From positions 1,302,001-1,366,000 of the forward strand of contig JAEVLN010000004.1 in NCBI GenBank assembly GCA_018350325.1: 64,000 nucleotides of DNA, read 5' to 3'. Of this stretch, positions 35,768-49,200 are shown one piece after another. The stretch is from Globodera rostochiensis. Lineage: Eukaryota; Nematoda; Chromadorea; Rhabditida; Heteroderidae. Each line of letters starts with the position of its first letter. Position 1 is the stretch's first letter. Both the position numbers and the translations under genes were made by a program. The notes beneath the pieces were generated by a model that searched no databases, was not told the origin of the DNA, and saw nothing but the letters and a program-made list of their open reading frames with translations.

Positions 35768-38700
35768 TAAAAGTGCCAAAAATGGATATTTCAAGGGAGG
35801 AAACAGGATTGGGCTCCGAAACAGCATTATTGTTCGAATGCTTATGGCCCTATTCGGGGATTTCGCAAAAGAAATGCTTAGAGATTGATTATAGTTCTGA
35901 TCAGGCCGTTTCGTTGTTCTGGTGACCTGTGCACGCATCTTTGTCGTGTCAAGACAAAATGCCAAACCAGTCAAAATGCCAACCAGGCCTAAAACGGTCA
36001 AAATGTTAACCAGTTAGTTGGCATTTTGACCATTTTTGGCCTGGTTGGCATTTTTACCTAGCGCCTTATTTTGGGGTGGTGGTTTTCTTGCGCAGACGAG
36101 ATCAGTGTTGTCCAGTCGAGCAGAATGGGATGGATTACGATATTGTCACAGAATGAAGGCACTTTGTGGGGTCTTTCCTTATCTGGGGAATTTCCTCGTC
36201 ATTTGGGGCAAGGAATGTAAATGAATGGAATGCAAACATTGCCAATGTTTGCATCGTTCGAATGCCATCGACGGGTCGGGTCACTCTGTTATCATCTTCT
36301 TCACACGTTAATGGTTTTGTGCCATAATGCGATAAGCGGCGGGTCCATGTCCGGGTGTCGGAGTCGATGCTCAACCCGGCATGGTCGGATCAATTCTTAT
36401 CCCGGCACGGCACGTTCGGGTCGATGTCCAACCCGGCACGGTCGGGGATGCTCAACCCGGCACAATGACAAAAGGTTTCCCGGACAAAAGGTTTCAAACA
36501 AAATGCCCAAAACAGGACAAAACTGTTGTGCCAGTTTTTTGTGCAATTTTATTTTATTTAATAGAGAACATTTATTTTGTAGGACATTTTGTCATTTTGA
36601 GGAACATTTTGTCCGTGACCTTTTGTCTATTTTTGATGGCTACAAACAATTTGAGCAGAGAACTGCAGCACGAACCTTGGAAATTTGGCCTTTTTGACCT
36701 CCTCCGCTGATGCGGACGACGGAACCAAAAATTAGGCGTCTTTTTCAACAAAACAAAAAAAATTTCCGGAAAACGTAAAATATTTTTGTGCGTTTTTTTT
36801 AGCCTGGATTTGGGGGGATAGGGGGAAGATCAGAGGACCCAACAAATTGGCCGGCCGGCCGGGCAAGAAGAATATAAATGGATTTGGCCAATTTCTGCCC
36901 GTCCAAAGAGTGTTCCCCCCCCCCTCCGCCTCCGAAAAGATTTATATTATAAATTGATGCTAATTTATGGCTTTTTGCATCCCCCCCCCCCCCTCCCCCC
37001 CCCCCCCCCAAACGTCCAGTGGCCACAGACCAACAGCAACAGCAGCAACGGAAGCCGGAGACGGGCGGCCCGAAGACGGATCGGTTCCCAAATTCAGCAC
37101 CCTCCCGGGCCCCAACATTCATCGCCGGGGGGGGGGGGCTCCTCGTCCCCCAATGTTTATGACTCTCTTTGAGAATTCGGCAGAATGATGGCGATGATGA
37201 TTTTGTGTTCTGTGTGTTTATTGCTTCTATTTGGAAGAACGGAGAGCTTCCCGTCCATACACAAATTTGTGTGGTGGGGTCATTTCCCTCCGAGCACACC
37301 CCCACCCCCCCCCCCCCCCGGGTCATCGGCAATCGGCAGCCCCCGAGGGGCAGGCAGCAGGGCTTGATAAATAAATCACACAACACAGCCCCCGGAGGGC
37401 TAAGCAAGGACCCTGCAACAGCAGCAGCAGCAGCAGAGGATGACAGCGATGAGTCAGCCTCAGCCTCACCAATCCAGGGGATTCAGGCCAAGCCAAGCCA
37501 AGCCGAGACAATGAAGACGGGTTGACCCCCCCCTGGTGGACGGATTCGCCCGGTCCGGCCCCAAATAAATGGAGGGTATAAATAGGGGGAGGGGGAATGG
37601 AAATGAGGGATGGGGGGGGGGACGAAAGCGAATCTGTTGGGTTGGGGTTGGGAAGATTGGGTTTTGAAGAAGGCTGAGGGGGGGGGGGAACCTTTGTGTG
37701 TGGAAGAATTTGGAAGATAATAAATGATGAAAATTGGAGAAAGCCGCCACCTGTCGCCGCAGGGGCCAAATAATTGGCCGAAGATTTAAAAGTGTCACAA
37801 AATGCGTTTTGAATTTCGAAACATTTCGACTAAAATATTATCAGATCAGTTTGTCCATGATCAAATAATAACTCATCGTTTTACCTCATTCATTTTATGT
37901 AATCTTTCAGTTCAATTCTTTAAAAATCTATCACCGATTTAAATTGTAATTAAAATTTGGCAATTTACAATTTTACACATTTAAATTGCGGCATTCATTT
38001 CAATTTTTTCGCGAGAATTCAATAAATTTAATTTAATCATTTCAAATATAAGGCATAAACCTTATTTGATATTCTTTCCGTATAATTTTTGGTTAATTGA
38101 AAATTATTATTCAATAGGCATTCATTTCCGTTTTTAAAAATTTTAACCACCAAAAAATACTCATAAAATGGCCTTTTTTGGAAATGTCTGAACATTAATT
38201 CTTCAAATTTTGGTTAAAACGCAAAATTTTTGCGTCCGATTTTTATGGGCGAATGGGAAGCCTTTAAAATTTGTTGATTTCCCATGAGAACGAAAGTCAG
38301 TCAGCGGCATATTTTGTGGGAAAAGTCAAAGAAGACGGCGCGGCATATTAAATAAATTCATTTTAATTTAAATTAATTAATTAATTTGGTAGGGAAATAT
38401 GCAAAAATTATAAAATGAAAAACAAAAATTTGCAAATTGGTTAAAAAAGATTTTAAACAAAGTTCAGAGCACAATAGAAATTTGTTTCCAAATAAATTGT
38501 TCTTAAAATATGGAAACATTTAAATTGCTTCTTTCCGCTTCAAATTTCGTCCGTCCGATGGCAATTGGACAATGGCATAACATTGGAGTACTGTAGCAAA
38601 GCCGTAGTTGTACAGTATGTTTGACAATAAATGGTACTGTAAAATATGGCAATAAATTGTGCAAATTTTGCCATTTTATGACTTTGGCCGCAAAAAAATG

Positions 38701-40259
38701 CCGTCTTGGCATAAAAATTAGCCAAATGAGCGGAAAAATCAGCAGCATTTGACGTCGACGGGCGGGCGGGGCGGCGGGCATTTCCTTATTTATTAAAGTG
38801 GCGGCGGCTCGGCCCCAAACGACCGGGCACAAATGGCAAAAGCATTTTTATCGATTTGATAAATTATTTTTTCTCTCTTTTTTCTGCCCTTTCCCCTCTC
38901 TTTTTGTTCTTTCTTTCACATTCCTTTCTCTCTTTCTGTCTCTCTCTGTTCTCCTTTCTTCCCCATTCTCTCTCTCTTTCTCTCTCTTCTTCTCATTCCT
39001 TTTATGGGGCCATGGACCGGGCCACATCGTCGTCCGTACATATTTTTAAAATGGCGGCGCCCCCCCCCCCGCATTCTTTGCCGAGACTTCGCCGCAGGCG
39101 CCAAGCAAAAAATGGCACGGGGGCGACCGATGGAGGACGGCCAGAAGAGGGACAAAAAGAAAGAAAGGCCTATCAATATCGCAATTTACCAAAGTAGACA
39201 CCCTCCCCCCGCCCCCCCCCCTCATCCCCCCAGGGGAGGGGTTCGACGGTTCGCCCGGGCCCCGAAAATGGATGCTTCACTCTCTCTTCACACGTTGGCA
39301 TTGGCATTAAACATTAATGAACGGGGGGAACGCGTTAACGGACGGACGGCACGACGACGTGCCCCCAGGGGATGAAACCCGCTTTTGGCCCGTTGTCCCA
39401 ATGCATATTTTATAGGTAAAAAATGCTTCTTGGGCTTTGCTTTATTGTCATGGCCACATGATGGATGGGTGGACAACTTTGTTAGCCATTAGCACCCCGC
39501 CCGCCCCCCCCCCCATTTGCAGCAATGCCCCGAACCATTTATGGCCAAATTATCCCTCCTAACGCGTATACCCACCGCACTTTTTGTCCGCAATTTGTTG
39601 AATAATGCCCCCCCCCCTCAGATAATGCCAGTTTCACATTTTAAAAAAAGCGTTGCGGGCACAAATTCAGGAACCGGTAAAAAAAAAAAATCCAGGACGT
39701 GACCAAAATCCCGGGCTCTTGACGGGATCGGGATTCCTCGAAAGCTCTTGACGGAATCGGAAAAATCCCGACTCTTGACAAAATCAGGAAAAATCTCCCA
39801 AAATCCCGACTCTTGACGGGACCCCTAAAAACCTCCCAAATCCCGGCTATTGACGGGATCAGGATTCCTCGAAAGCTCTTGACGGAATCGGAAAAATCCC
39901 GACTCTTGACAAAATCAGGAAAATCTCCCAAAATCACAACTCTTGACGGGATCGAGAAATCCCATGTTTCATTTAGTTCCATAATCATATTTAGTATGAA
40001 TTTCCCAAACTCCCCGCGGGGGTCGCTTTTGTCCTTATCGGCGGGGCGTTTGTCTTCAATAACAAAAATCTTTTCATAAATTGGCTCTTTCTACGACTCG
40101 CCTCGTCCCCTAAAGTAATTATGCAAAATTACATTTAAAATCACAACAGACCAAACACCACTTCATTTTGCCACAAATTTTTTGATTATTATTATTCAAC
40201 AAATAATTAAACATTGATCAGTCAGTGTTTGGGACTGATCGCAACGGCCGACGCCCCAA
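35768..40259. other. Divergent intergenic region between papilin and CAPS
   Basis: No supportable gene in 4.5 kb. Contents: a hairpin repeat (35950-36057); a CGGCACGGTCGGGTCGATGT-like minirepeat (36340-36470); many C/G homopolymer runs (36917-36930, 36980-37012, 37300-37320, 37610-37690, 39060, 39210, 39500); an AT-rich block 37800-38520; a pyrimidine tract 38870-39000; and an imperfect repeat of about 130 bp with CTCTTGACGGGATC words (39715-39960). Both flanking promoters must lie here, but I recognise no defined element. Long open frames across the C-runs (36.8-37.8 kb) are Pro/Gly low complexity and not accepted as genes. Confidence 0.6.
35950..36057. repeat. Imperfect hairpin repeat upstream of papilin
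   Basis: AAAATGCCAACCAGGCC-like words on the left face TTGGCCTGGTTGGCATTTT on the right around a short centre at about 36010, giving a long stem. Similar GGTTGGCATTTTGACC words occur in the papilin intron at 25728-25775. It may be a small foldback element family. Confidence 0.6.
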
Positions 40260-43200
40260 ATGCTCGGCTGTTCTTCAAGCAGTGACGATGACGACGATCT
40301 TCCGCCCGCTGCTGCAGAAAATATGGCCGATGTAAGTGCCCTCATTTTATAAGGGAATTAATTTTTGCCGGTTTTAAAAACCCATAAAAAAGAACAATTA
40401 ACAATAATTTGAACTTGAAAGGGTTTTAGGTTAACACTTTCAAAATTTTCTTAAATCCCTTTACTTTTTGTAAATTTATAATTGTTTTATCATATGTTGG
40501 CACAGCTATAAATTCTTTTCGCCCAATACAATTGAATTTTTGATTGATTTTTAAAAATTTAATTAAAATTCCCATTTAAAATTGTAATTAAAATTCCATT
40601 ATTGGCATTTAAAAATTGAATTTAAAATTGCGCGCCCGTTAAAGGTCCGCACTTCCTCCTTTATGCACCATTTGCATCAGCGGACGGCCAGTCCGCGGCC
40701 CGACTCGCCGCTTTCATCGGACCACAGTCTGTCCGCCATTTCGTCCATTCATCGAAGCGACAGTGCCAATGTTCACCATCGTCGGGGTGCCACGCCGCGC
40801 CCGCACTCCAAACGCTCATTCCGTGCCGGCGGTGTTGGCACATTGGCAGCACGTTCGGGAACTCCTCGAAAAGTAAGAGCTGGCGTTGGTTAGTGCCATC
40901 AGCAGCCGGTTGTGACAATTGGCACAATCTTAAAAGCATTCTGATCAGTACCTATTTGATGATCCAAAAAGGTTGGTCGTGATCTGGCCCCTAATGAGTC
41001 GTGATCTGGCCCCTAATGAGTGGTGATCTGGCCCCTAATGAGTCGTGATCTGGCCCCTAATGAGTCGTGATCTGGCCCCTAATGAGTCGTGATCTGGCCC
41101 CTAATGAGTCGTGATCTGGCCCCTAATGAGTCGTGATCTGGCCCCTAATGAGTGGTGATCTGGCCCCTAATGAGTCGTGATCTGGCCCCTAATGAGCCGT
41201 GATCTGGCCCCTAATGAGTGGTGATCTGGCCCCTAATGAGTCGTGATCTGGCCCCTAATGAGTCGTGATCTGGCCCCTAATGAGTCGTGATCTGGCCCCT
41301 AATGAGTGGTGATCTGGCCCCTAATGAGTCGTGATCTGGCCCCTAATGAGTCGTGATCTGGCCCCTAATGAGTCGTGATCTGGCCCCTAATGAGTCGTGA
41401 TCTGGCCCCTAATGAGTCGTGATCTGGCCCCTAATGAGCCGTGATCTGGCCCCTAATGAGTGGTGATCTGGCCCCTAATGAGTCGTGATCTGGCCCCTAA
41501 TGAGTCGTGATCTGATTGGGCATTACGCTCGAAAAGGATCACCGATTAATGATTGGTCATTGGCTTTATCTGTAACGTCACTCGGTGCTATTTCAGTCAC
41601 TGAACGAGCCTATAAACAATTATTGGCTCCCAATGTGGGAAAATACAAAAAGTTGCGAAAAAAAAGTGCCAACATTGACGGGGGCACTGTCTATATTTGG
41701 CAGTTATTTAATTATTTGAAGGACCGGCATTAGCCGGCCCTTCTCATAAACAGCAACGCTCAGGCGTTTATTAAATAATTTATTAATTAAGATAGAAATT
41801 ATAAAATTATTTTAAATTTTTAAAACAAAAAATCATTCCTTTGGGCCATGTCTTTTGAGCCTTTGTTTAATTTTTGAATTGATAAAATGTTTGTCATTAA
41901 CACAGAAAGTGTCAAGTCCGGCTGGCCCATCGCCGATGCCAAGCGGCACAATTGCGGTGAGAGGCGATGCCACCGGCGGCAGCGGGTCCCCCTCAATTGC
42001 GCACCAATCCTCGCAGGTAAAGAGTGGGGCGGCGATTAATCAAAAAAAAATCACAAAAAAAGGCCATTTGATCAAACATTTTCGGTCCATTCTCGATCAG
42101 AAAATCCCGATCACTGTTCCAGAATTAGCCAAATCGGTCCATTATCGATCAGAGAATCCCGATCACTGTTCCAGAATTAGCCAAATCGGTCCATTCTCGA
42201 TCAGAGAATCCATCGATCACTGTTTTAGAATTAGCCAAATCGGTTCAACCTCGATCAGAAAATCTCGATCACTGTACTGTTCCAGGATCTGTTGTCCGAC
42301 GAGGAGGAAGAAGAGGAGGAGGAACGGGAAGGCGTGGAGGACGGCCGAGGAGACCATCACTACGGGGACACTGATCGATGCGCGGTTGGCCTGAGCAAGG
42401 AGGAACGTGATCGGCTAAGGTCTGATCAGATTTGATCTGATTATCCTTTGTCACTGATCAGACCAATCTAATTGATTAATTTTTTGTAGGGCCGAAGATG
42501 AGGAGGAGGAGCACAAGCGGTCCCTGCAACTTTATGTGTTTGTGGCCAAATGCATTGCCTACCATTTCAATGCAAAACAACCGACCGACATGGCCCGAAG
42601 GCAGCTTAAGGTCAGTGGCCCAATGGGCAAAGGCTTCTTTCTGATCACTGATCAGTGCCCCTGGGGTAAAGAGTCGGCTTCCCATTATCGCCCAAGGCAA
42701 ATTTGACGCCGCCATTTTTAATTATGTAAAATTTAATTTTGGTTTTTCAGGTCTCTAAACATGAACTGTCCCGGACAAAAGAGCGTTTCAATGGCTTTCT
42801 CAAAGGCGACCTGCAAATACCGGTGCGTTCTGTTTGGGTGTGGACTGATTTTGATTGGGCTTAATCACATTGCCCCCGATAAAATTAGTCCACAAAGTTT
42901 GATCATTTTAATGTTGCAGGCTGACGAGGCGTTCACAAAGGCAATTGAAAGCTATTTTGAGGGTTTCCTGAAGTCGGAAAGGGTCGCCAAAGTGGTAAAG
43001 CGTTGAATTTAATTTAAATAAATTTTAAAATTCGATTTTAGGATAAAAATAAATAGAATTTGAACCTTTCAAATTAAATTTTAAAATTTTCGATAATAAA
43101 ATTCGTTGACCAAATTTTCTGTCTGCTTCAGATACAAGCCGGAGGCTTTTCCTGCAACGATTTTCGGGAGGTATAAACAGTTTAAATACTCGACAAAAAA

Positions 43201-46200
43201 ACAATAAAAATGCATATAATTCAAAGGTTTTTCGCTGCAACGTGGAAAGGAGGTAATTGTTGCCTTAAGGCATATTAAACTTTGATCACAAATTCCCTTT
43301 TAATAAACGTTAATTATTCTGGAATAAAATTTATTTATTTGGGTGGACTAATCACTTTTTTTGCTTCACAAAATCCCAGGATCCGTTCGTTGCCCGAAAT
43401 TGATGGGCTCAGCAAGGACACCGTGCTGGCTTCATGGATGGCCAAATTTGACCTAATCATGAAGACGGACGACGACGCGGTCCAGGCCAGACAAGCCAGG
43501 TGTCCTCATTATTTTAATTAATTTAAATTCATTAAAAATAATGCGGGCATAATTTTTTTTTTGTAAAAGTACGAAAGCATTTACCTACAGTAATTTATTG
43601 AAGAAATCGCTTTCGAAATCAACCGAACGCGTCGGACACAATTCAAAGCAAGGAGCAACTGTTCGACATGTTCCAGCAACTGCTGAACATCAAAAAGTTT
43701 GAGCATCAAATTGTGTTCAACAACTTGCAATTGGGTGTGTTTTTATTTGTTTAAATTAGAAAATGTTATGCCCCAAATTTAATTGTTTTTTTAATAATTA
43801 AAGGTCTGAAAATATTAATTACTAAGTTTTAGCTAAATAATTCATTTCATTCTGAAAAAAATACAATAATTATTGAAATCTCCATAATCATATCTAGAGT
43901 AGTGATCGGAGACTTGAGAAGCGATCAAATTTCAATCGAGAATTTTTGGGGAATTTTGTACCCAAAACTTAGAGGTTCGACAATTTGTGTCATCAAATTT
44001 TTGCAGACAATCCGGACGAGCAGGCGGCCGCAATTCGTCGCGAAGTCGCCACGCGGGAGGAGACACTGCGCGAACTTCCCCGACTGTACACAAAAAAAAT
44101 TATTAAACTTTTTATTCAATACATTTTCGAAGCTTCAACTCCAATTTTCTTCTTTTTGGTTATTAATCAATTTTTCTGGTCTTTCGAAGCATAAAAAATT
44201 GTCAAAATTAAAAGCATTTCTTAGCGCAGGGCGTAATGCATTTGTATGACAATTTCAGAAAGCGCATAATGCCACGTTTTGTGGTCAAGGACATGGAGAC
44301 GTTGTTCATCGACGAGGTCAGGCAGTCCATTAACTTGCTCATCTCCAACCTGGAGTCGGTGCCGGTGGCACCCCGCCAAACGATGGGCCGCAAAAAGGAG
44401 AAAAGCCGCGGCAACAGGTGGACCCATCGCATTGTTTAAAAAGACAATAATTTGCACTAAAAAATGCCCAAAAAATGCACTAAAAATTCGATTTATTCTT
44501 TTTTATTTAAATATTTTGTTTATTTATTTTAAAAATTATTCTACAAATTTGTTCATTATTTTTTTATTCGTTAATTACACCATTTATGTTAATTAATGTG
44601 CTAATTAATTAACACACTAATTATGCCATCCCTAACATAAATGATTTAATATTTAAAAATAGAATTGATTTGTGTGATTATGTGAAGTGCTTTTGACCAA
44701 TTCAGATCCAGATCAATCGAGGATTTGTCGCTGTTCAATTCGTAAGTTTTTTTTTGGAACATTTATTTATTACTTTACAATTATTGTTTTTATATCTCCA
44801 TAAGTGTTGCGACCTCTAAATTATCTTTTATATATATTTTGTGTACATTTTTTGGTTTTTAAATTAATTTTTTGTCCGAAAATGGCATTTTTTGATTGCC
44901 TCCGGCACCGAACCCCCAAACCACAGAATAACAACCACAGTTTGCTGTAACTTGTAAAATGTCATTTAACAACCGCTGCTGATTGTGTTGATGAGTTCTG
45001 TTTGGGGGGGAGACGGGCATAATGATTTCAGTATTTGTTCAAAAAATTAATTTTTATTTTTTCCCATTTTTGAATTAAATTAAAAATAAATAAATTTGTG
45101 CACATATTTCCTTTGCAGTCTGAAGCGCAGAACGAGCTCAATGTCACTGAACAAAACGGAGAATGGAGACGACGAAGTCAGCTTGACCAAAAATGACGTG
45201 GTGCTCAGCTTCAACATGGAGGTGGGGGAGTGGTGGTGTTGCTGAAACTGCACAAATTTATTTTGAATTCCTAAACACGCTCGATACGCCGCCGGGGGGG
45301 TCACAAATTCCATGAAATTAGGCTTAGGCTTAATTAAGGTGGTTGTGATGGAAGTGCAAGGGCTGAAGTCCGTCCAGCCGAACAGGGTTGTCTACTGCAC
45401 AATGGAAGTTGATGGCTGTTCAAAACTCCAAACGTAATGATTTATTGTTCATTTAATTATTTTAATTATTAATTTAATTTTGAACAGTGATCATGCCGAG
45501 GCATCAAAACCATCGTAATAATTTGTGGCCCATTTTAGCAATTTATTTCAGTTTTAATTGCATTTGTTCAGTTGGGACACACAAGGCGACTTCACTACAA
45601 AGCAAGGTGATCAATCGAGCGATCAATTTGGAAATGTTTAATTAATTGATTTTTTGATTAAATTTAATGAAATTAAGTGCTGCCAACCGTCAAAGTGAAA
45701 CTGTACGCTGAGGTCAAAAACATTGTGGCATTTGAGGACAAGTACGTGCATTTTATTCTCCACATTTGTTTAGTGCCATTTGGAAAAAGCGATCGGATCG
45801 GATCAGCAGAGATCGATCGAGATTCCAATAGGATTCCGGATTTTGATGCCGCATTCATTCGGGATCAGGATCTTTCCGATAAAAAACATCAAAAAAATTG
45901 GGGACTTGATCATAGTGGTTCCTCCTGATCACCCAAAATACCGGTGTAATCGTTTTTATTTTCGCTACTACCCGATCGCTATTTAATATGTGCAAATTGT
46001 TGTGATCGGGCACATTTTGTTTTAATTCAGAGAATTGGGCAAAGTTGTGATTCAACCGACGCCAAACTGTTCACGACAGCCGGAGTGGTACGAAATGACA
46101 GTGTCTAAAAGCAGTGCAGACAAAAATTTGAGGTCCTTACAAATCATTGGGAAGGTTCGGGATGCCAAAGTTCTAATGCCAAAACTCCCTTTTTTTGATA

Positions 46201-49200
46201 TTTTTTTCTGAATTTGTTAAACAACATTTTGAAGCTTTTATAATTGTCCAAACAATTTACAGAATTCGGCTGGCAATTCGGATGGAAAAACCGCCGAATT
46301 TGGTTGTTTTAATTTTCCATAATTTTTGTTTAATTAATATTTAGAAAATCTGCGGCTTCCTTTATGGGTTTGTGAACAATTTTTTTAAAAATATTTTTTG
46401 TGCCAATTTATCGCAATTTTTGTATGCCAGAATTGGCCGAATTGCGTGGAAGAAGTGGAAACGGCGCTTCTTCTGTCTGGTCCAAGTGTCCCAATACGCC
46501 TTCGCAATGTGCACTTATAGGGAGAAGAAGTCGGACCCCACTGAATTCAGTCAGTTGCACAACAAAATGTCTGACATTTGATCGATTGTTGATCAGTCCT
46601 GACAGATTAGACTGGTCTGTGAATTGATCTGCTCCATTTTCTGATCAGACTGATCTGTCTATCTTTTGATAGACTGATCTGTTCTATCTTTTGATAGACT
46701 GATCTGTGAACTGTCTATCTTCTGATCAGATTGATCTGAATTGATCTGCTTCAGAGTTTCCTTTTTCTTATTTTAAAATATGCTATAAAATAATTAACTA
46801 GGGGACTCTATAAGCAAAATAAAAAATTCAGTTCAACTTGACGGCTTCACCGTTGATTATATGCCTCAACCCGATTCTGGTAAGCAAATTCATCGCAAAG
46901 TTTTTTGACTTTTGATTCATGAGGAAATTTAATAATTTTTGCGGCATATTTTTATGTTCAGATTTGTACAACCAGGGCGGGAAATTCTTTTTCACGTAAG
47001 TTTTTAATCAAATAGAGTCTGCTGGACTTGCGGACGGATCGAGATTTTAATCAAGAATCTCGATCAAAATTTCTGAGATTTTGATCGAGAATCTCGATCG
47101 TCCCCGGGCTTTAACATCAACGTTAAGTGAATGCCTTTTTCAGTGCAATAAAGGAAGGTGACGAGCTCAAATTTGCCACTGACGACGAAAACGAGAGGAA
47201 CCTTTGGGTCCAGGTAGGGCTTAAAATATCGGTGACAATATTTGGGATGCTCGAGAGTGACTCGCTCTCGAGCTAAGGATGCTTAAGTGGGCTTTTAATT
47301 CCTTGAAACGTTGAAAATTATTGCCGATATAATAAAAGATTTGTATTCGAAGATTTTGCCAACATTTTAAAGGCATTGTATCGAGCCACCGGCCAATCCT
47401 ACAAGCCGGTGCCGCCAAAACAGTCGGCGTTAAGCACCAAAGTCCAAGGCTTTGCGGACAAAGCCAGCAAACATGGCATGGACGAGCTGATTCAGGTGCT
47501 TAAATTGGCCTATTCTCCATTATAATCAATTAAATTATAATTTATTTGCCTTGAAGCTAGTTTAGTTACCTATTTTTATTTCCAATGAATCACGATTCTT
47601 AACTTTTGGGCAATAATGATTGGCGTTTTATATGTTAGAATGCGGTGGTTACGGTAGTTGTGCTGCCGGTAACCGTAACTCTGTCACTGATATTCTCTTG
47701 TGGCCATTAATTTGGTGTTCAGGCTGACCCTGTTCAAATTGGTCATGACCATTTGTTTGCCAAACTGCAGTCCATGACATTGGACTTTCGCCTGAACGAG
47801 CACATCTGCTCCCTGGGATGGTTTTCGCCTGGCCAAGTGTTTGTACTTGACGAATACTGCGCCCGGTGTAAGTGCCCGATACAAATTTTTATATAAATTA
47901 TTTTTAAATTGAAATATTCGAAATTTTTTAAATTATTTTAATAAAAAAAAAAACCAGACGTGGTCATGGCCTCGCGGTTATCCCCATGTTTAAATACTAA
48001 AATACTACATAAAACAGCTTAATAAAATTGGGAGTCAATTGAGACAATTTGAAAAAAATTTAAGCCTAAGCCTAAACGGGTGCAAATTTAATGAAGAACG
48101 TCCAGATATGGTGCGGGGATGCCACCGACACGTGTCTTTGCTCAACGACCTTTTGAACAGTTAGTTATTATAATAAACATTCGAATACGCCCATATTTAA
48201 TTCTGTTTTAATCTTTTTGAATTTAATTTAAATCGCTTTTTCAGAAGCGGACGACGGCCATCTGATCGACCCGACACTTATCCATTACTCTTTCGCATTT
48301 TGCGCATCCCATGTGCACGGAAACAGGTGGAAAATTAATTAAAAATGCCACTTTTTTCTTAAAGCCAAATTTTATGTGCTTTTGGCATTTATAAATGCCC
48401 TATAATATTCAGACCGGATGGCGTTGGCACTGTCACGCTGGAAGAAAAGGAAAAGTTCCTGGAAGTGAAGGAGCGCCTGCGTGTACTGCTCGAGAAACAG
48501 ATCACCAATTTTCGGTGCGTCAATAATTAATCTTCTATTTTTTTAAACAATTTTTCGTCCATTTTTAGATATTGTTTTCCGTTTGGCCGACCTGACGGTG
48601 TGTTTTTTTGTAGTAAATTGGACAACAACAAAAAAGGAAAATTCCAAGCAATTTTAGGTGCTCTTAAGGGCACTCTGTCGTTGCTGGAACGCGTGTTGAT
48701 GAAGGACGTCGTCTCGCCGGTTCCGCCTGAAGAAGTGAGCGGCAAAAAAATGCCATAAAATTTTCTAATTTTTCGGATTAAAAATTATCGAATTTGAATG
48801 TTTTGACATCCCAATCGGGGTGGATCAACAACAGCGGGGATGCCGAACGATCAGTGATTTAGAAAATAAGTTGCCATCATTTCCCAGGTTCGTGCCGTGA
48901 TCCGAAAGTGTCTGGAGGATGCCGCGTTGGTCAACTACACGCGCATTTGCAACGAGGCCAAAATTGAGCAGCGCATGGGGCTGGACGTGAGCCCACAACA
49001 ACGCATTGAGGACATGATTCGGGTGACCGAACTGTGCATTGACTTGCTGAAGGAAAATGAGGAACATCACGGAGAGGTGGGGCTGGGGACGTTCAAGATA
49101 CATTGGACATTGGGTTATTAAAATTGTTGATTTGAAAGTTCGAATTTCGAACTTCGAAATCTTGTAGAAGAGAGATGATGAATTGATTTAAAAAATAGAT

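Noticed and set aside
35747..36001. Upstream extension of the papilin first-exon frame
   Set aside because: The frame stays open but is AT-rich with no acceptor or signal; the ATG at 35767 directly precedes a good signal peptide.
36799..37770. Open frames of 110 to 200 codons on both strands
   Set aside because: They run across C/G homopolymers and are Pro/Gly/Ser low complexity, with no splice signals or family motif.
38856..39050. Hydrophobic Phe/Leu/Ser-rich frame
   Set aside because: Translation of a pure pyrimidine tract; no coding support.
40978..41512. Regular repeat array that might suggest CRISPR
   Set aside because: Head-to-tail 22-bp units without distinct spacers, in an intron of a eukaryotic gene; a minisatellite.
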